The notes under the pieces are model-generated. The model searched no databases and was not told the DNA's origin. It saw only the letters and a program-made list of their open reading frames with translations. Shown one piece after another: positions 28,401-37,130 of a DNA stretch of 64,000 nt (position 1 is the stretch's first letter; every line of letters starts with the position of its first letter). Both the position numbers and the translations under genes were made by a program. Source of the DNA: Alphaproteobacteria bacterium (lineage in GTDB: Bacteria > Pseudomonadota > Alphaproteobacteria > JAUHZC01); NCBI GenBank assembly GCA_023898725.1, contig CP060236.1, positions 562,501 through 626,500 of the forward strand, read 5' to 3'.

Positions 28401-29096
28401 CTACTCATCGAAGGGCGACATATGCGCTTGGGCAAGGATGCCCACATAACGATCCAGTGCAACATCAAATTTTCTCCCGGCGTAACGAGAGTGTACGCTT
28501 TTGGGGGGTTTTACCCCTCCATCGCGGAGGCGCTTAGGTAACCGTTTTTCGTTTGCCAATTCCCCACAAAATTTTGTAGCAAAGTCCCCACTTGCGATTC
28601 CTTTGCGACGCGGAGAAAATCGCAGAAGGTTGTTTCTGGGGACTGTTTTAGGCTTTAGTCGCCGTATTATCTCCGTATAATGTTCTTTTTTTTCTTCTAA
28701 GCGCGACATAATCCCAGATAGCGTAAGTGTTTGGAGATCTGGGTTCTCCTTATGCTTTGGAACACGAGTGAATGAAAAACCTCCCCAGGTGCAAAGGCTG
28801 GCTAATTGATACGCAAGTGGTTGGGGGTCTTGTGTTTTGTCTATGAAAATATTTATCGCCACCGCATCAAGAAGTGTTTCATAGCTTGTCCCTCGCAAAA
28901 TGCGTGCATAGCGATTGTACCGTTTTGCAAGTGTAGCATTTGTGGTGCTGTGGAGAACAGTTCTCAAGATGTAATCGGGTGAGCGCTTTTGAAAAAGCTG
29001 TGCAACCTCCTCTGTTTTTTTGTCATCATAACTAAGTGCTGATGCACAGAGGGAGAATAAAAGCGCGTCAGTCAAGAAAAGTATAAAAAAAATCAC
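28401..29096 (-). CDS. Exported protein of unknown function
   Basis: A 231-residue protein. GTG start at 29096 is well supported by AAGGAGG about 10 bases upstream. The N-terminus is a signal peptide (IFFILFLTDALLFSLCASALS). The rest is mixed helical, strongly basic near 140-215 (RRLKPKTVPRNNLLRFSPRRKG), and ends acidic. No domain or catalytic motif is recognised. It sits convergent to gapR and downstream of a methyltransferase gene on the same strand. Confidence 0.6.
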   Translation of the reverse strand: MIFFILFLTDALLFSLCASALSYDDKKTEEVAQLFQKRSPDYILRTVLHSTTNATLAKRYNRYARILRGTSYETLLDAVAINIFIDKTQDPQPLAYQLASLCTWGGFSFTRVPKHKENPDLQTLTLSGIMSRLEEKKEHYTEIIRRLKPKTVPRNNLLRFSPRRKGIASGDFATKFCGELANEKRLPKRLRDGGVKPPKSVHSRYAGRKFDVALDRYVGILAQAHMSPFDE

Positions 29097-29171
29097 TGTG
29101 AGGCTTCCTCCTTGAATACGTCATAAAGATACCCCAAAAATTGCAACCTCATCAGGGTATTTTATGCGTTA

Positions 29172-29939
29172 CTAAAAGTTATTTTTCTGTTGTATACGAG
29201 GTTTTTCAGCAACGATCCCAATATGTTCGCGCCCATCAAGGCTAATATCAAATTGCCCGTGAGGTGAGGGGATGTATCCAGAGCGAATAATCTTAAAATC
29301 AAGCCGTGTAAGCAGTGATTTTGCTTCAGGAAGGTCCATGAGATTAATATATGAAGGAAGCTGATGGGCTCTGTGGGGGGCATATTCGTGAATATTATTC
29401 ATCACCCCAGGCCATTGTACTTGGTTTGAGCGTCGCGCTAGATAAACAGGGATAAAGCTTTCATAGATTTTAATAAAGGGGGTCGTGGAAATAAAATATA
29501 GCCGCCCCCCCGGTAAAAGCGCATCATAAAGATGTGCAAGCGCAAAGACCATACTATCCACGTCAAAAAAATGCAGAATACGAGAAACAATGATTGCTCC
29601 AAATGTATTGAGTGGCAGAGTAACGGTTTGTGGGAAATGACCAACATAGCTGTGTAGAAACTTGCGCATGTCAGGGGCTGTGTGTGATTGGATGTAATCA
29701 AGGTGTCCCTGATCGAGATCGATCACGGTCGTTTCTACACCAGCATTTACAACAGGCAGGCTTGCGATACCAAAAGCGGGGCCGATATCAGCAACGCGCT
29801 GGCAGTGGGCAATAGCATAAGTAATGAAATCCTGGGTAAATGGATCAGTGTGAGCAAACATGTGACCCATGGCATTCAGCGTAGGAATCATTCCATTTGA
29901 ATCAATAGGTAGATCAGAACAATCTTGTTGGAGTATCAA
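29172..29939 (-). CDS. Class I SAM-dependent methyltransferase
   Basis: A protein of up to 255 residues with a Rossmann methyltransferase core: motif I VADIGPAFGIASLPVV (49-64), acidic motif II VIDLDQGHLDY, and LPLNTFGAIIVSRILHFFDV before a GGRLYFIST strand. The substrate is unknown. The upstream start is TTG 29939; ATG 29891 is an alternative giving 239 residues. It is a stand-alone gene between an exported protein and a LysR regulator. Confidence 0.75.
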   Translation of the reverse strand: MILQQDCSDLPIDSNGMIPTLNAMGHMFAHTDPFTQDFITYAIAHCQRVADIGPAFGIASLPVVNAGVETTVIDLDQGHLDYIQSHTAPDMRKFLHSYVGHFPQTVTLPLNTFGAIIVSRILHFFDVDSMVFALAHLYDALLPGGRLYFISTTPFIKIYESFIPVYLARRSNQVQWPGVMNNIHEYAPHRAHQLPSYINLMDLPEAKSLLTRLDFKIIRSGYIPSPHGQFDISLDGREHIGIVAEKPRIQQKNNF

Positions 29940-30002
29940 CTGTATGAAAAAGGATAAAATCTATATTCTACTTGTATAAAGCACAGTGGAAAAAATCAAT
30001 GT

Positions 30003-30947
30003 CTATTCCTCTTGTGTTTGAACAATTTTTTCATTAACGATATTTGAGTAGCACTTTCTGCCATATTTTTCACGAAATTTGCCAATAAAGTAATCGCGAA
30101 ACACCCGAACACAAGCAGATGTCTGCATGTGAAGAGGGTACATCATATAGGTTTGCACGATGGGCATTTGCACATCAGGCAGAACGCGCACAAGCGTTCC
30201 GTTGTGTAAATCGGGGTGCTCTTCTGATATTGTTGCAATACCATGGTGTTGGCGTGCCATCATCACTCGAATTTCGGGGTTATTTGCCTCAAAGTAGGGC
30301 TGACGTTTGTCTCCTTCGCGCAGACCTGCATACAAATGCCAATTCATCTTGTGAAAGGGATGATTTCCTTCGATACCAAAAGAAATCAGACTATGGCCAT
30401 CTAACTCCTGAATGGTGCGGGGTGTTCCTTTCTTTTGAAGATATTCTGGGGATGCATACAGTGTAACTTCATTAGCCAAAAGATGGTGGTGGACCAAATT
30501 GTAACGATCCTGAACAAGTGGGCTAATTGACAGATCAAATTCAAGGATATTCCAATCGGGAGAATTGTTACGCGACTCAATTGAAAGGTGAATATCAGGA
30601 TATTGCTTTAAGAATCCATCCAGAAGCGGAGCAAAGTACCCAGTGAAAAATCCTGTTGTAATAGCTACGCGCAACTGACCTTTTGGTTCATTGCTTTGGT
30701 GAATAGTTGATCGGGCACGCTCTGCTTGGTTATACATGCGCTGTACACAGCCAAAGAGTATCTCTCCTTCTTTTGTCAATACTAGTCCACGTTTTGTGCG
30801 AACAAAAAGACTGACGCCGGCCTGCTCTTCAAGCGTAATTATTTGACGGCTGACGGCAGATTGCGTGAGGTTGATCAGCTCTGCAGCTTTTGTGAAGCTG
30901 TTTGATCGCGTGACATGATAAAATGTTTTAAGCTTATCCCATTCCAT
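30003..30947 (-). CDS. LysR-family transcriptional regulator
   Basis: A 314-residue regulator. The winged HTH is at the N-terminus (FTKAAELINLTQSAVSRQIITLEEQ, about 17-41) followed by the linker helix and a periplasmic-binding-protein-like effector domain. The ATG at 30947 (MEWDKL) is preferred over an upstream start because alphaproteobacterial orthologues begin MDWDKL. The target genes and inducer are unknown. The very AT-rich 100 bases upstream probably contain its promoter and autoregulatory site. Confidence 0.92.
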   Translation of the reverse strand: MEWDKLKTFYHVTRSNSFTKAAELINLTQSAVSRQIITLEEQAGVSLFVRTKRGLVLTKEGEILFGCVQRMYNQAERARSTIHQSNEPKGQLRVAITTGFFTGYFAPLLDGFLKQYPDIHLSIESRNNSPDWNILEFDLSISPLVQDRYNLVHHHLLANEVTLYASPEYLQKKGTPRTIQELDGHSLISFGIEGNHPFHKMNWHLYAGLREGDKRQPYFEANNPEIRVMMARQHHGIATISEEHPDLHNGTLVRVLPDVQMPIVQTYMMYPLHMQTSACVRVFRDYFIGKFREKYGRKCYSNIVNEKIVQTQEE

Positions 30948-31041
30948 ATTGACATTTTTCCAAAATACCTCAGAATAATATACCACATATATAATTATAA
31001 GTAAATATAAATAATAAATTTATAATACAGTATAAATATAC

Positions 31042-31674
31042 TCATTCTCTATAAATGTTTTTAGGCGAAATAATGTGATTGTTATGGCGAATCTCCAAAT
31101 GTAGTTGCGGGCGTTTGGCTTTCCCTGTTTGCCCTGATTTTCCAAGAATCTGTCCTTTTTTCACAAGACTCCCAGTTGATACACTGACTGTGGATGCATG
31201 AGAATAGACACTGATCCATTCATTGGCGTGTCGAATAATAACAGTATTCCCAAGCTCGGGATCTGATCCTGCGTAAATGACAGCCCCACTTTCAATGGCG
31301 ATAAAAGGTGTTCCTTTAGGTATAGTAATCAGAACACCATCAGTAGTAAAAACTTTGGACGCTCCTGCGTAGATGGATTTTTCAAGAGGATAGGCAAATT
31401 TTGCAGATATTACAGGGGTTTCTGTGTGTGATTTTAATGCGTCCGCAGGAGATGTGGTACTCTTAGAAATATCTGAAGATACTCTCATCTGTGCATCTTC
31501 GTTGTGTGTGGGCTCATTCACGGAGTGGGTCATTTGGTGTTTGGCCCGCCCAGGGCAGATTTCTACCGGAGCCCCTCCATCGTCACGGGCACACCCCCCA
31601 CAGAACATGGGTATACAAAAAAAATACAAACAAAAAGAAAAGATTCTAACGATCGGCATGATTCTTTTTCGCAT
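31042..31674 (-). CDS. NlpD-like M23/LytM lipoprotein, probable amidase activator
   Basis: A 210-residue protein with a signal peptide ending in an imperfect lipobox (FCGGC, Cys28), so a likely lipoprotein. The C-terminal LytM/M23 domain has GTPFIAIESGAVIYAGSD, GNTVIIRH, VYSHAS and LHLEIRH. The first zinc-binding His and Asp of active M23 endopeptidases are not in their usual places, which suggests a regulator of amidases like NlpD or EnvC. The start at 31674 overlaps the end of serS by 29 bases; ATG 31659 is possible. The neighbouring serS and tatC are on the same strand. Confidence 0.8.
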   Translation of the reverse strand: MRKRIMPIVRIFSFCLYFFCIPMFCGGCARDDGGAPVEICPGRAKHQMTHSVNEPTHNEDAQMRVSSDISKSTTSPADALKSHTETPVISAKFAYPLEKSIYAGASKVFTTDGVLITIPKGTPFIAIESGAVIYAGSDPELGNTVIIRHANEWISVYSHASTVSVSTGSLVKKGQILGKSGQTGKAKRPQLHLEIRHNNHIISPKNIYRE

Positions 31675-32932
31675 ATAAAATAGGCTTCCGTGTGTAGGGG
31701 TGTAAAATTTCTGGGAGGTGGATATTGCCCTCCTCGTCTTGAAAGTTCTCAAGAATGGCGACAAGCGTACGGCCTACCGCCAAGCCTGAGCCATTGAGTG
31801 TGTGTACAAAAGCATTCTTTCCTTCAAAGGTTTTGTAGCGTGCGTTCATCCGACGGGCTTGATAGTCCGTGCATATGGAACAACTTGATATCTCTCGGTA
31901 GCGGTTTTCACTTGGAAGCCATACCTCAAGGTCATACGTTTTGTGTGCGGTGCCTCCTGTATCCCCCGCACAAAGAATCATCACGCGGTAGGAAAGACCA
32001 AGTTGCTGCAACAGTGTTTCCGCCGATTGGGTCATGCGTTCGTGTTCATTGATGCTTTCTTCCGGGGTTACAAGGGAAACAAGCTCAACTTTATGAAACT
32101 GGTGCTGACGAATCATGCCATGGGTGTCTTTTCCCGCAGAGCCTGCCTCCTGACGAAAACAGGGCGTATGAGCAACATACCGCTGGGGTAATGTGCTCTC
32201 GTCAACGATTTGGTCTCTCAGTAAGTTTGTCAAAGGAACTTCTCCTGTGGGAATCAGGTAATGGCCTGTTGTCGTTAGAAACTGATCATCAGCAAATTTG
32301 GGTAACTGTCCGGTGCCGAACAAGGCCTCTGGGCGGACCAGATAAGGAGGGCTAATTTCTGTATACCCATATTCATAAATATGGTGATCAATCATAAAAT
32401 TGATCAAAGCACGCTCGAGAAGGGCGAGGTCACCCCGCAGTATCACAAAGCGTGCTCCAGACATTGCGCGCGCAGAAGAGAAATCTATTGCGCCGCTTGC
32501 CTCACCCAGGACGACATGTGACCGAGGAGTAAAAGTAAATTTCTTGGGCTCTCCCCATGTGCGGATACAGACATTATCCGTATCAGAGTTTCCAGCGGGC
32601 ACGGTATCGCTCAGGACATTTGGTAGGCGGGCAAGCATGTCGTGGAGTACTGCTGCTTGTTTTTCACTCTCTTGTTGGATGGCAGGCAATGTGTCCTTGA
32701 TGACATTGGCGCGGGCAACGAGCGCATCAGCCTCATCTCCGGCAGCTTTACGCCGGCCAATTTCTTTGGCGATAGTATTACGCTCGGCTTGAAGATCTTG
32801 GGCATGCGTTAATAATGCCCGATGTTTTTGATCGTGGGAAAGAATATCCGCTGCGACGGGTGCTATCCCCCTGCGTTCCATTTCCGCGTCGAAAGTTCCT
32901 GGGTTTTCACGAATGGTGCGAATGTCATGCAT
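31646..32932 (-). CDS. serS: Seryl-tRNA synthetase
   Basis: A 428-residue class II synthetase that charges tRNA-Ser. The N-terminal ~110 residues form the two-helix coiled-coil arm that grips the tRNA long arm (HAQDLQAERNTIAKEIGRRK). Class II motif 2 is seen in CFRQEAGSAGKDTHGMIRQHQF and motif 3 in LNGSGLAVGRTLVAILEN. The length is normal. The ATG overlaps the end of tatC by 8 bases, so the two are likely co-transcribed. Confidence 0.98.
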   Translation of the reverse strand: MHDIRTIRENPGTFDAEMERRGIAPVAADILSHDQKHRALLTHAQDLQAERNTIAKEIGRRKAAGDEADALVARANVIKDTLPAIQQESEKQAAVLHDMLARLPNVLSDTVPAGNSDTDNVCIRTWGEPKKFTFTPRSHVVLGEASGAIDFSSARAMSGARFVILRGDLALLERALINFMIDHHIYEYGYTEISPPYLVRPEALFGTGQLPKFADDQFLTTTGHYLIPTGEVPLTNLLRDQIVDESTLPQRYVAHTPCFRQEAGSAGKDTHGMIRQHQFHKVELVSLVTPEESINEHERMTQSAETLLQQLGLSYRVMILCAGDTGGTAHKTYDLEVWLPSENRYREISSCSICTDYQARRMNARYKTFEGKNAFVHTLNGSGLAVGRTLVAILENFQDEEGNIHLPEILHPYTRKPILYAKKNHADR

Positions 32933-33677
32933 GTTTCTGTTTCCGTTTTATTTGACGTGCAATGATAATAATAGTTCCTTCGTACAGGGCGTAGACAGGA
33001 ATGGCAAGGACAACCATACTCATTACATCAGGTGGTGTGAGTGCTGCTGAAAGAATCAAAATTATAAGAGCAGCCAAACGCCGGTATATACGAAAGTGTT
33101 GAGGGGTTATAATTCCTAATATTACCACTACATACATTACTACTGGAATTTGAAACGCCAAACCAAAAGCAAACATAATTTGAAGTGTAATATCAAGATA
33201 GCTTTCCATGCGGGCGATGAGTTCAAGACGAATAGGGCTTTGACTAATCTGCAGTGTTTCTTGGAACCCTGCAAAAAAAGAAAAGGCTTGGGGAAGAACA
33301 ATAAAATAGGCAGAACACATGCCGATAGTGAACAAAAGAGGTGTAAGCCAGAACAGTGGCTTCAAGGTTCGTGCCTCATGGATTCGCAATCCTGGGGCCA
33401 TAAATCCCCATAAACTATTCAGTGCATAGGGTGTTGTAATCAGTGCGCCGATGTTTATCCCGATACGCATGTAGGTTGTAAAGGCTTCAGTAATGTGGGT
33501 ATAGATAAGCTGATTGGGGTGTACAGTGTGTGCAAAAGGTAACAGCAAGATATAAAAAAACTGAGGAGCAAAATACCATCCAGTGGCTGCTGACACACAA
33601 AAAACACCGCCTACGCGCAATAATCGCTGACGAAGTTCTATCAGGTGATAGGAAAGAGGGTGTTTGCGTTGATCCAT
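32925..33677 (-). CDS. tatC: TatC, core subunit of the twin-arginine translocase
   Basis: A 250-residue six-helix membrane protein. HLIELRQRLLRVGG near the N-terminus is the conserved cytosolic segment that recognises twin-arginine signals, and FGLAFQIPVVMYVVV plus LTPPDVMSMVVLAIPVYALYE are family-typical. TatC with TatA and TatB exports folded proteins. tatA and tatB are not adjacent here, so they must lie elsewhere or be absent. It forms an operon with serS and the NlpD-like gene. Confidence 0.96.
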   Translation of the reverse strand: MDQRKHPLSYHLIELRQRLLRVGGVFCVSAATGWYFAPQFFYILLLPFAHTVHPNQLIYTHITEAFTTYMRIGINIGALITTPYALNSLWGFMAPGLRIHEARTLKPLFWLTPLLFTIGMCSAYFIVLPQAFSFFAGFQETLQISQSPIRLELIARMESYLDITLQIMFAFGLAFQIPVVMYVVVILGIITPQHFRIYRRLAALIILILSAALTPPDVMSMVVLAIPVYALYEGTIIIIARQIKRKQKHA

Positions 33678-33782
33678 GGGGGTTTTTTATATCACTCTTT
33701 GCAGTATATTCTAGATATATCTATTGAGAACGTCTAGATCTTGCGTTACTAAGGTTGGTATCTTTACCTATGTGATAGTCCC

Positions 33783-35243
33783 ATGCGCGCACTTGTTTGG
33801 TTTCGTAATGACTTGCGTATCAACGACAATAAAGCGTTGAATGATGCAATTCTCTCAGGAAAGCCAGTTATTGGTATTTATATCCATGATACGCATGATA
33901 GTTGCCCGCAGAGTCTTTCTCCGCGTAAGCTTGGGGGGGCGGCGTCCTGGTTTCTCGATAAGGCCCTGCGGAGTTTCAAAGATGAGTTGCAGACTCGGCG
34001 CATTCCTCTGATTTGCAAACGTGGGAATCCTGAGATGGTATTAGCGGAGATATGTGAAGATTATCAGATCTCATCAGTGTTCTGGGGGAGACGCTATAGT
34101 CCGAAAGATATTCAACAGGATATTGCCATTAAAGCGCAACTCAACAAGCGTGGAATAACTGTTGCCAGTCGTTCTGGGTTTTTGCTGTATGAGCCGTGGG
34201 CAATAAAAAACAAGTCCTCAGGTCCCTTTAAAGTATTTACTCCTTTTTGGCGCACCTGCTTATCAAGCGTGGATTCCTGTGTGCAGCCTTTTGATTGTGA
34301 AAGGGGGGGCAATCAGGATGGGCTTGGGGAAATTCCCACAGGCTCTGTAGATGACCTGAGTCTCGTTCCGATGAAGGCTACGTGGACTCACACACTCGCT
34401 AAAAACTGGGATGTTAGCGAAAAGGCGGCCCAAACAAAACTTGAACAGTTTTGTTTGCAAGGGCTCAATGATTATGCACAGGCGCGGAATTTCCCGCATG
34501 TTCCACGTGGAACATCGCGTCTTTCTCCGTACTTAAGGTTTGGGCTTATCAGCCCTCGACAGTGCTGGTGGATGGCATCACAGCAGGGCCGTGGTTTATC
34601 ATTGGAGCGATTTTTAGCAGAGCTTGGTTGGCGGGAATTTAGCTATCATTTGCTGTATCATATGCCTGATCTTTCCTGGAAAAATGTCAATCCACACTTC
34701 GATCACTTCCCTTGGAAAACATCAGACCCACAGCTTGCGTGCTGGCAACAAGGACGTACGGGAATACCTTTCATCGATGCCGGCATGCGGCAACTGTGGC
34801 AAACGGGATGGATGCACAACAGGGTGCGTATGGTTGTTGCCTCATTCTTGACAAAGCACATGAGAATTCATTGGCGGTGTGGCGAAGAATGGTTTTGGGA
34901 TACACTTGTGGATGCTGATCCTGCCAGTAACGCCTCAGGATGGCAGTGGGTGGCAGGATCCGGAGCAGATGCCGCGCCGTATTTTCGGGTTTTTAATCCT
35001 GTTCTGCAAAGCCAGAAATTTGATCCCCAGGGGGATTATATTCGGGAATTTGTTCCAGAATTAGCATCGTTGAGTGCCACAGAAATTCACACGCCTCATC
35101 AGATTTCTCCTGAAATGCTCCGCAAAAAAGGGGTAACTTTAGGAGATAACTACCCCTTACCGGTGATTGATTTGCATCAAGGACGCTTGCAGGCGCTCTC
35201 CTCTTATGCACACATGAAAAGTACACAGCTTAGTCAGGAATGA
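33783..35243 (+). CDS. phrB: Deoxyribodipyrimidine photolyase
   Basis: A 486-residue class I CPD photolyase/cryptochrome. It starts ALVWFRNDLRINDN, the antenna-domain signature, and carries the FAD-binding half: LRFGLISPRQC, GWREFSYHLLYH, GIPFIDAGMRQL, HNRVRMVVASFLTKH and WQWVAGSGADAAPYFRVFNP. It repairs UV dimers with visible light. All sequence motifs look intact. It is divergent from tatC. A light-driven repair enzyme in an apparent endosymbiont suggests hosts living in lit water or free phases. Confidence 0.95.
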   Translation: MRALVWFRNDLRINDNKALNDAILSGKPVIGIYIHDTHDSCPQSLSPRKLGGAASWFLDKALRSFKDELQTRRIPLICKRGNPEMVLAEICEDYQISSVFWGRRYSPKDIQQDIAIKAQLNKRGITVASRSGFLLYEPWAIKNKSSGPFKVFTPFWRTCLSSVDSCVQPFDCERGGNQDGLGEIPTGSVDDLSLVPMKATWTHTLAKNWDVSEKAAQTKLEQFCLQGLNDYAQARNFPHVPRGTSRLSPYLRFGLISPRQCWWMASQQGRGLSLERFLAELGWREFSYHLLYHMPDLSWKNVNPHFDHFPWKTSDPQLACWQQGRTGIPFIDAGMRQLWQTGWMHNRVRMVVASFLTKHMRIHWRCGEEWFWDTLVDADPASNASGWQWVAGSGADAAPYFRVFNPVLQSQKFDPQGDYIREFVPELASLSATEIHTPHQISPEMLRKKGVTLGDNYPLPVIDLHQGRLQALSSYAHMKSTQLSQE

Positions 35244-35805
35244 TTGCAGTGAGGGTAACTAAATTTCCCAGAGCAGAATCAGCCACTTCAGGCGACTGAG
35301 CAGCGGTGTGAATTCTTTGCTTTCCCGTTGCATCCTTATCGCCACACCACCCAAAAACAATGCGATGATTGTTGTATATCGATGTGCTTTTCTCTGCTTC
35401 TGGAAGCCAAAGAGAAAGGCAAAAATCCTCCGCTACGAGAGGTTTCGTACCCAAAACATAGAGTATGTTAATTGTTGAATCTGACACGCGTAGTTCATGG
35501 ATTTCTTCAGATTTTCCGCGATAGGGAATGATAAATGCCCGTCCAACTTTATAGGAGACCTCATCTTTGATAATTTCTGATAGGCGAAGTGTTCGCACTT
35601 GTTCATATGTGCCATCAACAGCTGGCAATATGCAATCCTTTTCGCCAAGCCCCGAACTAAGGCGTACAGGAAGTGTTTCATCGTAAAAAATTTTTGTTTC
35701 AGAAGCATCAGAAGAAAATACCCCAGAAGCCGCGGATAAAAACAAGGCACACATGAGCAATCCTTTGTTCTTTTTGATTAAGTTATTGATTATAGTACTT
35801 TTCAT
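35230..35805 (-). CDS. Exported protein of unknown function
   Basis: A 191-residue protein. A basic start (IINNLIKKNKG) precedes a hydrophobic segment (LLMCALFLSAASGVFSS) that looks like a signal peptide. The mature part is strand-rich with three cysteines (KDCIL, DFCLSL, GWCGDK). No family is recognised. It overlaps the phrB stop by 14 bases in convergent orientation. Another of the several small exported proteins in this window. Confidence 0.55.
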   Translation of the reverse strand: MKSTIINNLIKKNKGLLMCALFLSAASGVFSSDASETKIFYDETLPVRLSSGLGEKDCILPAVDGTYEQVRTLRLSEIIKDEVSYKVGRAFIIPYRGKSEEIHELRVSDSTINILYVLGTKPLVAEDFCLSLWLPEAEKSTSIYNNHRIVFGWCGDKDATGKQRIHTAAQSPEVADSALGNLVTLTAIIPD

Positions 35806-35991
35806 TTTTTAGACACATAATAATATCCACCTATAGTGATTTTTAGAAAAAATTCAGTCAATTGTAATTTAAATTTTAAGAATTTTTACTTAAAAAACAG
35901 TTTCTCCTGTGTTATTTTGTCACTATATAAGTGAATATCAAGAGTGTTCCTTGCAATCAAATGGTACTATATATGCAAAAAATGAAGGGTG

Positions 35992-36504
35992 CTAAAGGCG
36001 CTTTGCTATTCCGACGCACGTTCTTGTTACTGTTTTGATAATTGCTGTGAGGGGGTAAAATCCCATCCATGTTTCTGCACCATACGTGATACCCTCCTGG
36101 CGGTGTTGCTCTTCTTCAGCGCAAAATGCAGTAATTTTTTCCCTCAGAGGATCGCATTCATCCAATTGAGCGATCTGTTCTTGATAGTGCTCCACGATAA
36201 CCTCCTCAACTGCCACGGTGCAGGCCATCGCTGCTTTTTCTCCCAGAAAACCAGTGCAAATCCCTAAGGCAAAGCCGCCCCACTTCCATAGTGGCGTGAG
36301 AGCCGAAGGCCGCACGGCTTCGTCAGGTAAAATTACATTGAAAGCGTCAAGGTGTGCTTGTTCGTGGTCATGCATTTCATCAAGTATTGCACGTAGAGGC
36401 GTATCTTTTAGAACAGCCAGCTGCCCTTTGTAGATATGAATAGCACCAAGTTCTCCTGCATGATTCACTCGAAGATAAGCATGTCTAATGTTCTTATGCA
36501 TCAT
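35992..36504 (-). CDS. coq7: Coq7-type demethoxyubiquinone hydroxylase
   Basis: A 170-residue di-iron monooxygenase of ubiquinone synthesis that hydroxylates the demethoxy-quinone ring. The iron ligands are visible: Glu in NHAGELGAIHIY (Glu18), the ExxH in DHEQAH (Glu48, His51), Glu in AVEEVIVEH and the ExxH in EEEQHR. The length fits bacterial and mitochondrial Coq7. GGGAG lies ahead of the ATG. It implies aerobic respiration. It follows dsbB, with a possible small ORF overlapping both. Confidence 0.95.
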   Translation of the reverse strand: MMHKNIRHAYLRVNHAGELGAIHIYKGQLAVLKDTPLRAILDEMHDHEQAHLDAFNVILPDEAVRPSALTPLWKWGGFALGICTGFLGEKAAMACTVAVEEVIVEHYQEQIAQLDECDPLREKITAFCAEEEQHRQEGITYGAETWMGFYPLTAIIKTVTRTCVGIAKRL

Positions 36505-36634
36505 GGATTTTTCTCCCTAGTGTTTGCGTCTGCACGTTAGTGTATCCAAAGGATAAAACAATACCCAGGGACTGTGTTATGAGGGTCAACATCTCTTTTT
36601 CTTGTAGAGCTGTGGTAATGCAATCAAGAGCCAT
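36494..36634 (-). CDS. Possible 46-residue protein overlapping dsbB end and coq7 start
   Basis: An ATG at 36634, inside the last codons of dsbB, opens a frame of 46 residues (MALDCITTALQEKEMLTLIT...) that stops at 36494 inside the start of coq7. It fills the whole gap between the two genes and overlaps each by 11 bases, a layout suggesting translational coupling. There is no clear ribosome site and no recognised family, so chance is possible. Confidence 0.3.
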   Translation of the reverse strand: MALDCITTALQEKEMLTLITQSLGIVLSFGYTNVQTQTLGRKIHDA

Positions 36635-37130
36635 TAAATCTGTATCGTATCCCTGCAAAAAAAGCCAAACCAATACTGATCAGTGCATTGTATGCTGCAA
36701 ATGAAAGCCCAAAAATCAGAACCGATGGCCGGTCACAGCGCACAGCGGGGCGATCGAGAATTTTTGTGCGCAAGACTTCTAGTGATGGGGCACGTAAGGG
36801 GCGCGAACACTGTGCTGGCATAGAAAATATTTTTTCTTGCACACCAACGTGATAGCCTGCCAAAGCCCCGCTCGTAATATACAAAAGACATAGCAACAGC
36901 AAAGCCCCTGCATCCTTGCGACGAACCAACAGTAGCCCTGCAATTCCAATCCCAAAGTGCACATAGCGTTGATAGAGACATAGCTCACAGGGCAAAAGAT
37001 TAAACAGGTATTCTGATAGCATTGATCCTACAAACATGATCCATGCAAACCCTGTAAGAACAGCCACACTCAAAGAATTTTGTCGCATCCACAAGGGGAT
37101 GTACGTGCGGATTTTTCCTAAAATAGCCAT
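36624..37130 (-). CDS. dsbB: DsbB-family disulfide bond formation protein
   Basis: A 168-residue four-helix membrane protein that reoxidises DsbA and passes electrons to quinone. The redox pairs are Cys48-x-x-Cys51 (PCELCLYQR) and Cys108/Cys132 (PAQCSRP and VRCDRP), matching the two periplasmic loops of DsbB. It explains how the cysteine-containing exported proteins here could be oxidised. It overlaps the YqaA-type gene by 13 bases and precedes the ubiquinone gene coq7. Confidence 0.92.
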   Translation of the reverse strand: MAILGKIRTYIPLWMRQNSLSVAVLTGFAWIMFVGSMLSEYLFNLLPCELCLYQRYVHFGIGIAGLLLVRRKDAGALLLLCLLYITSGALAGYHVGVQEKIFSMPAQCSRPLRAPSLEVLRTKILDRPAVRCDRPSVLIFGLSFAAYNALISIGLAFFAGIRYRFNGS

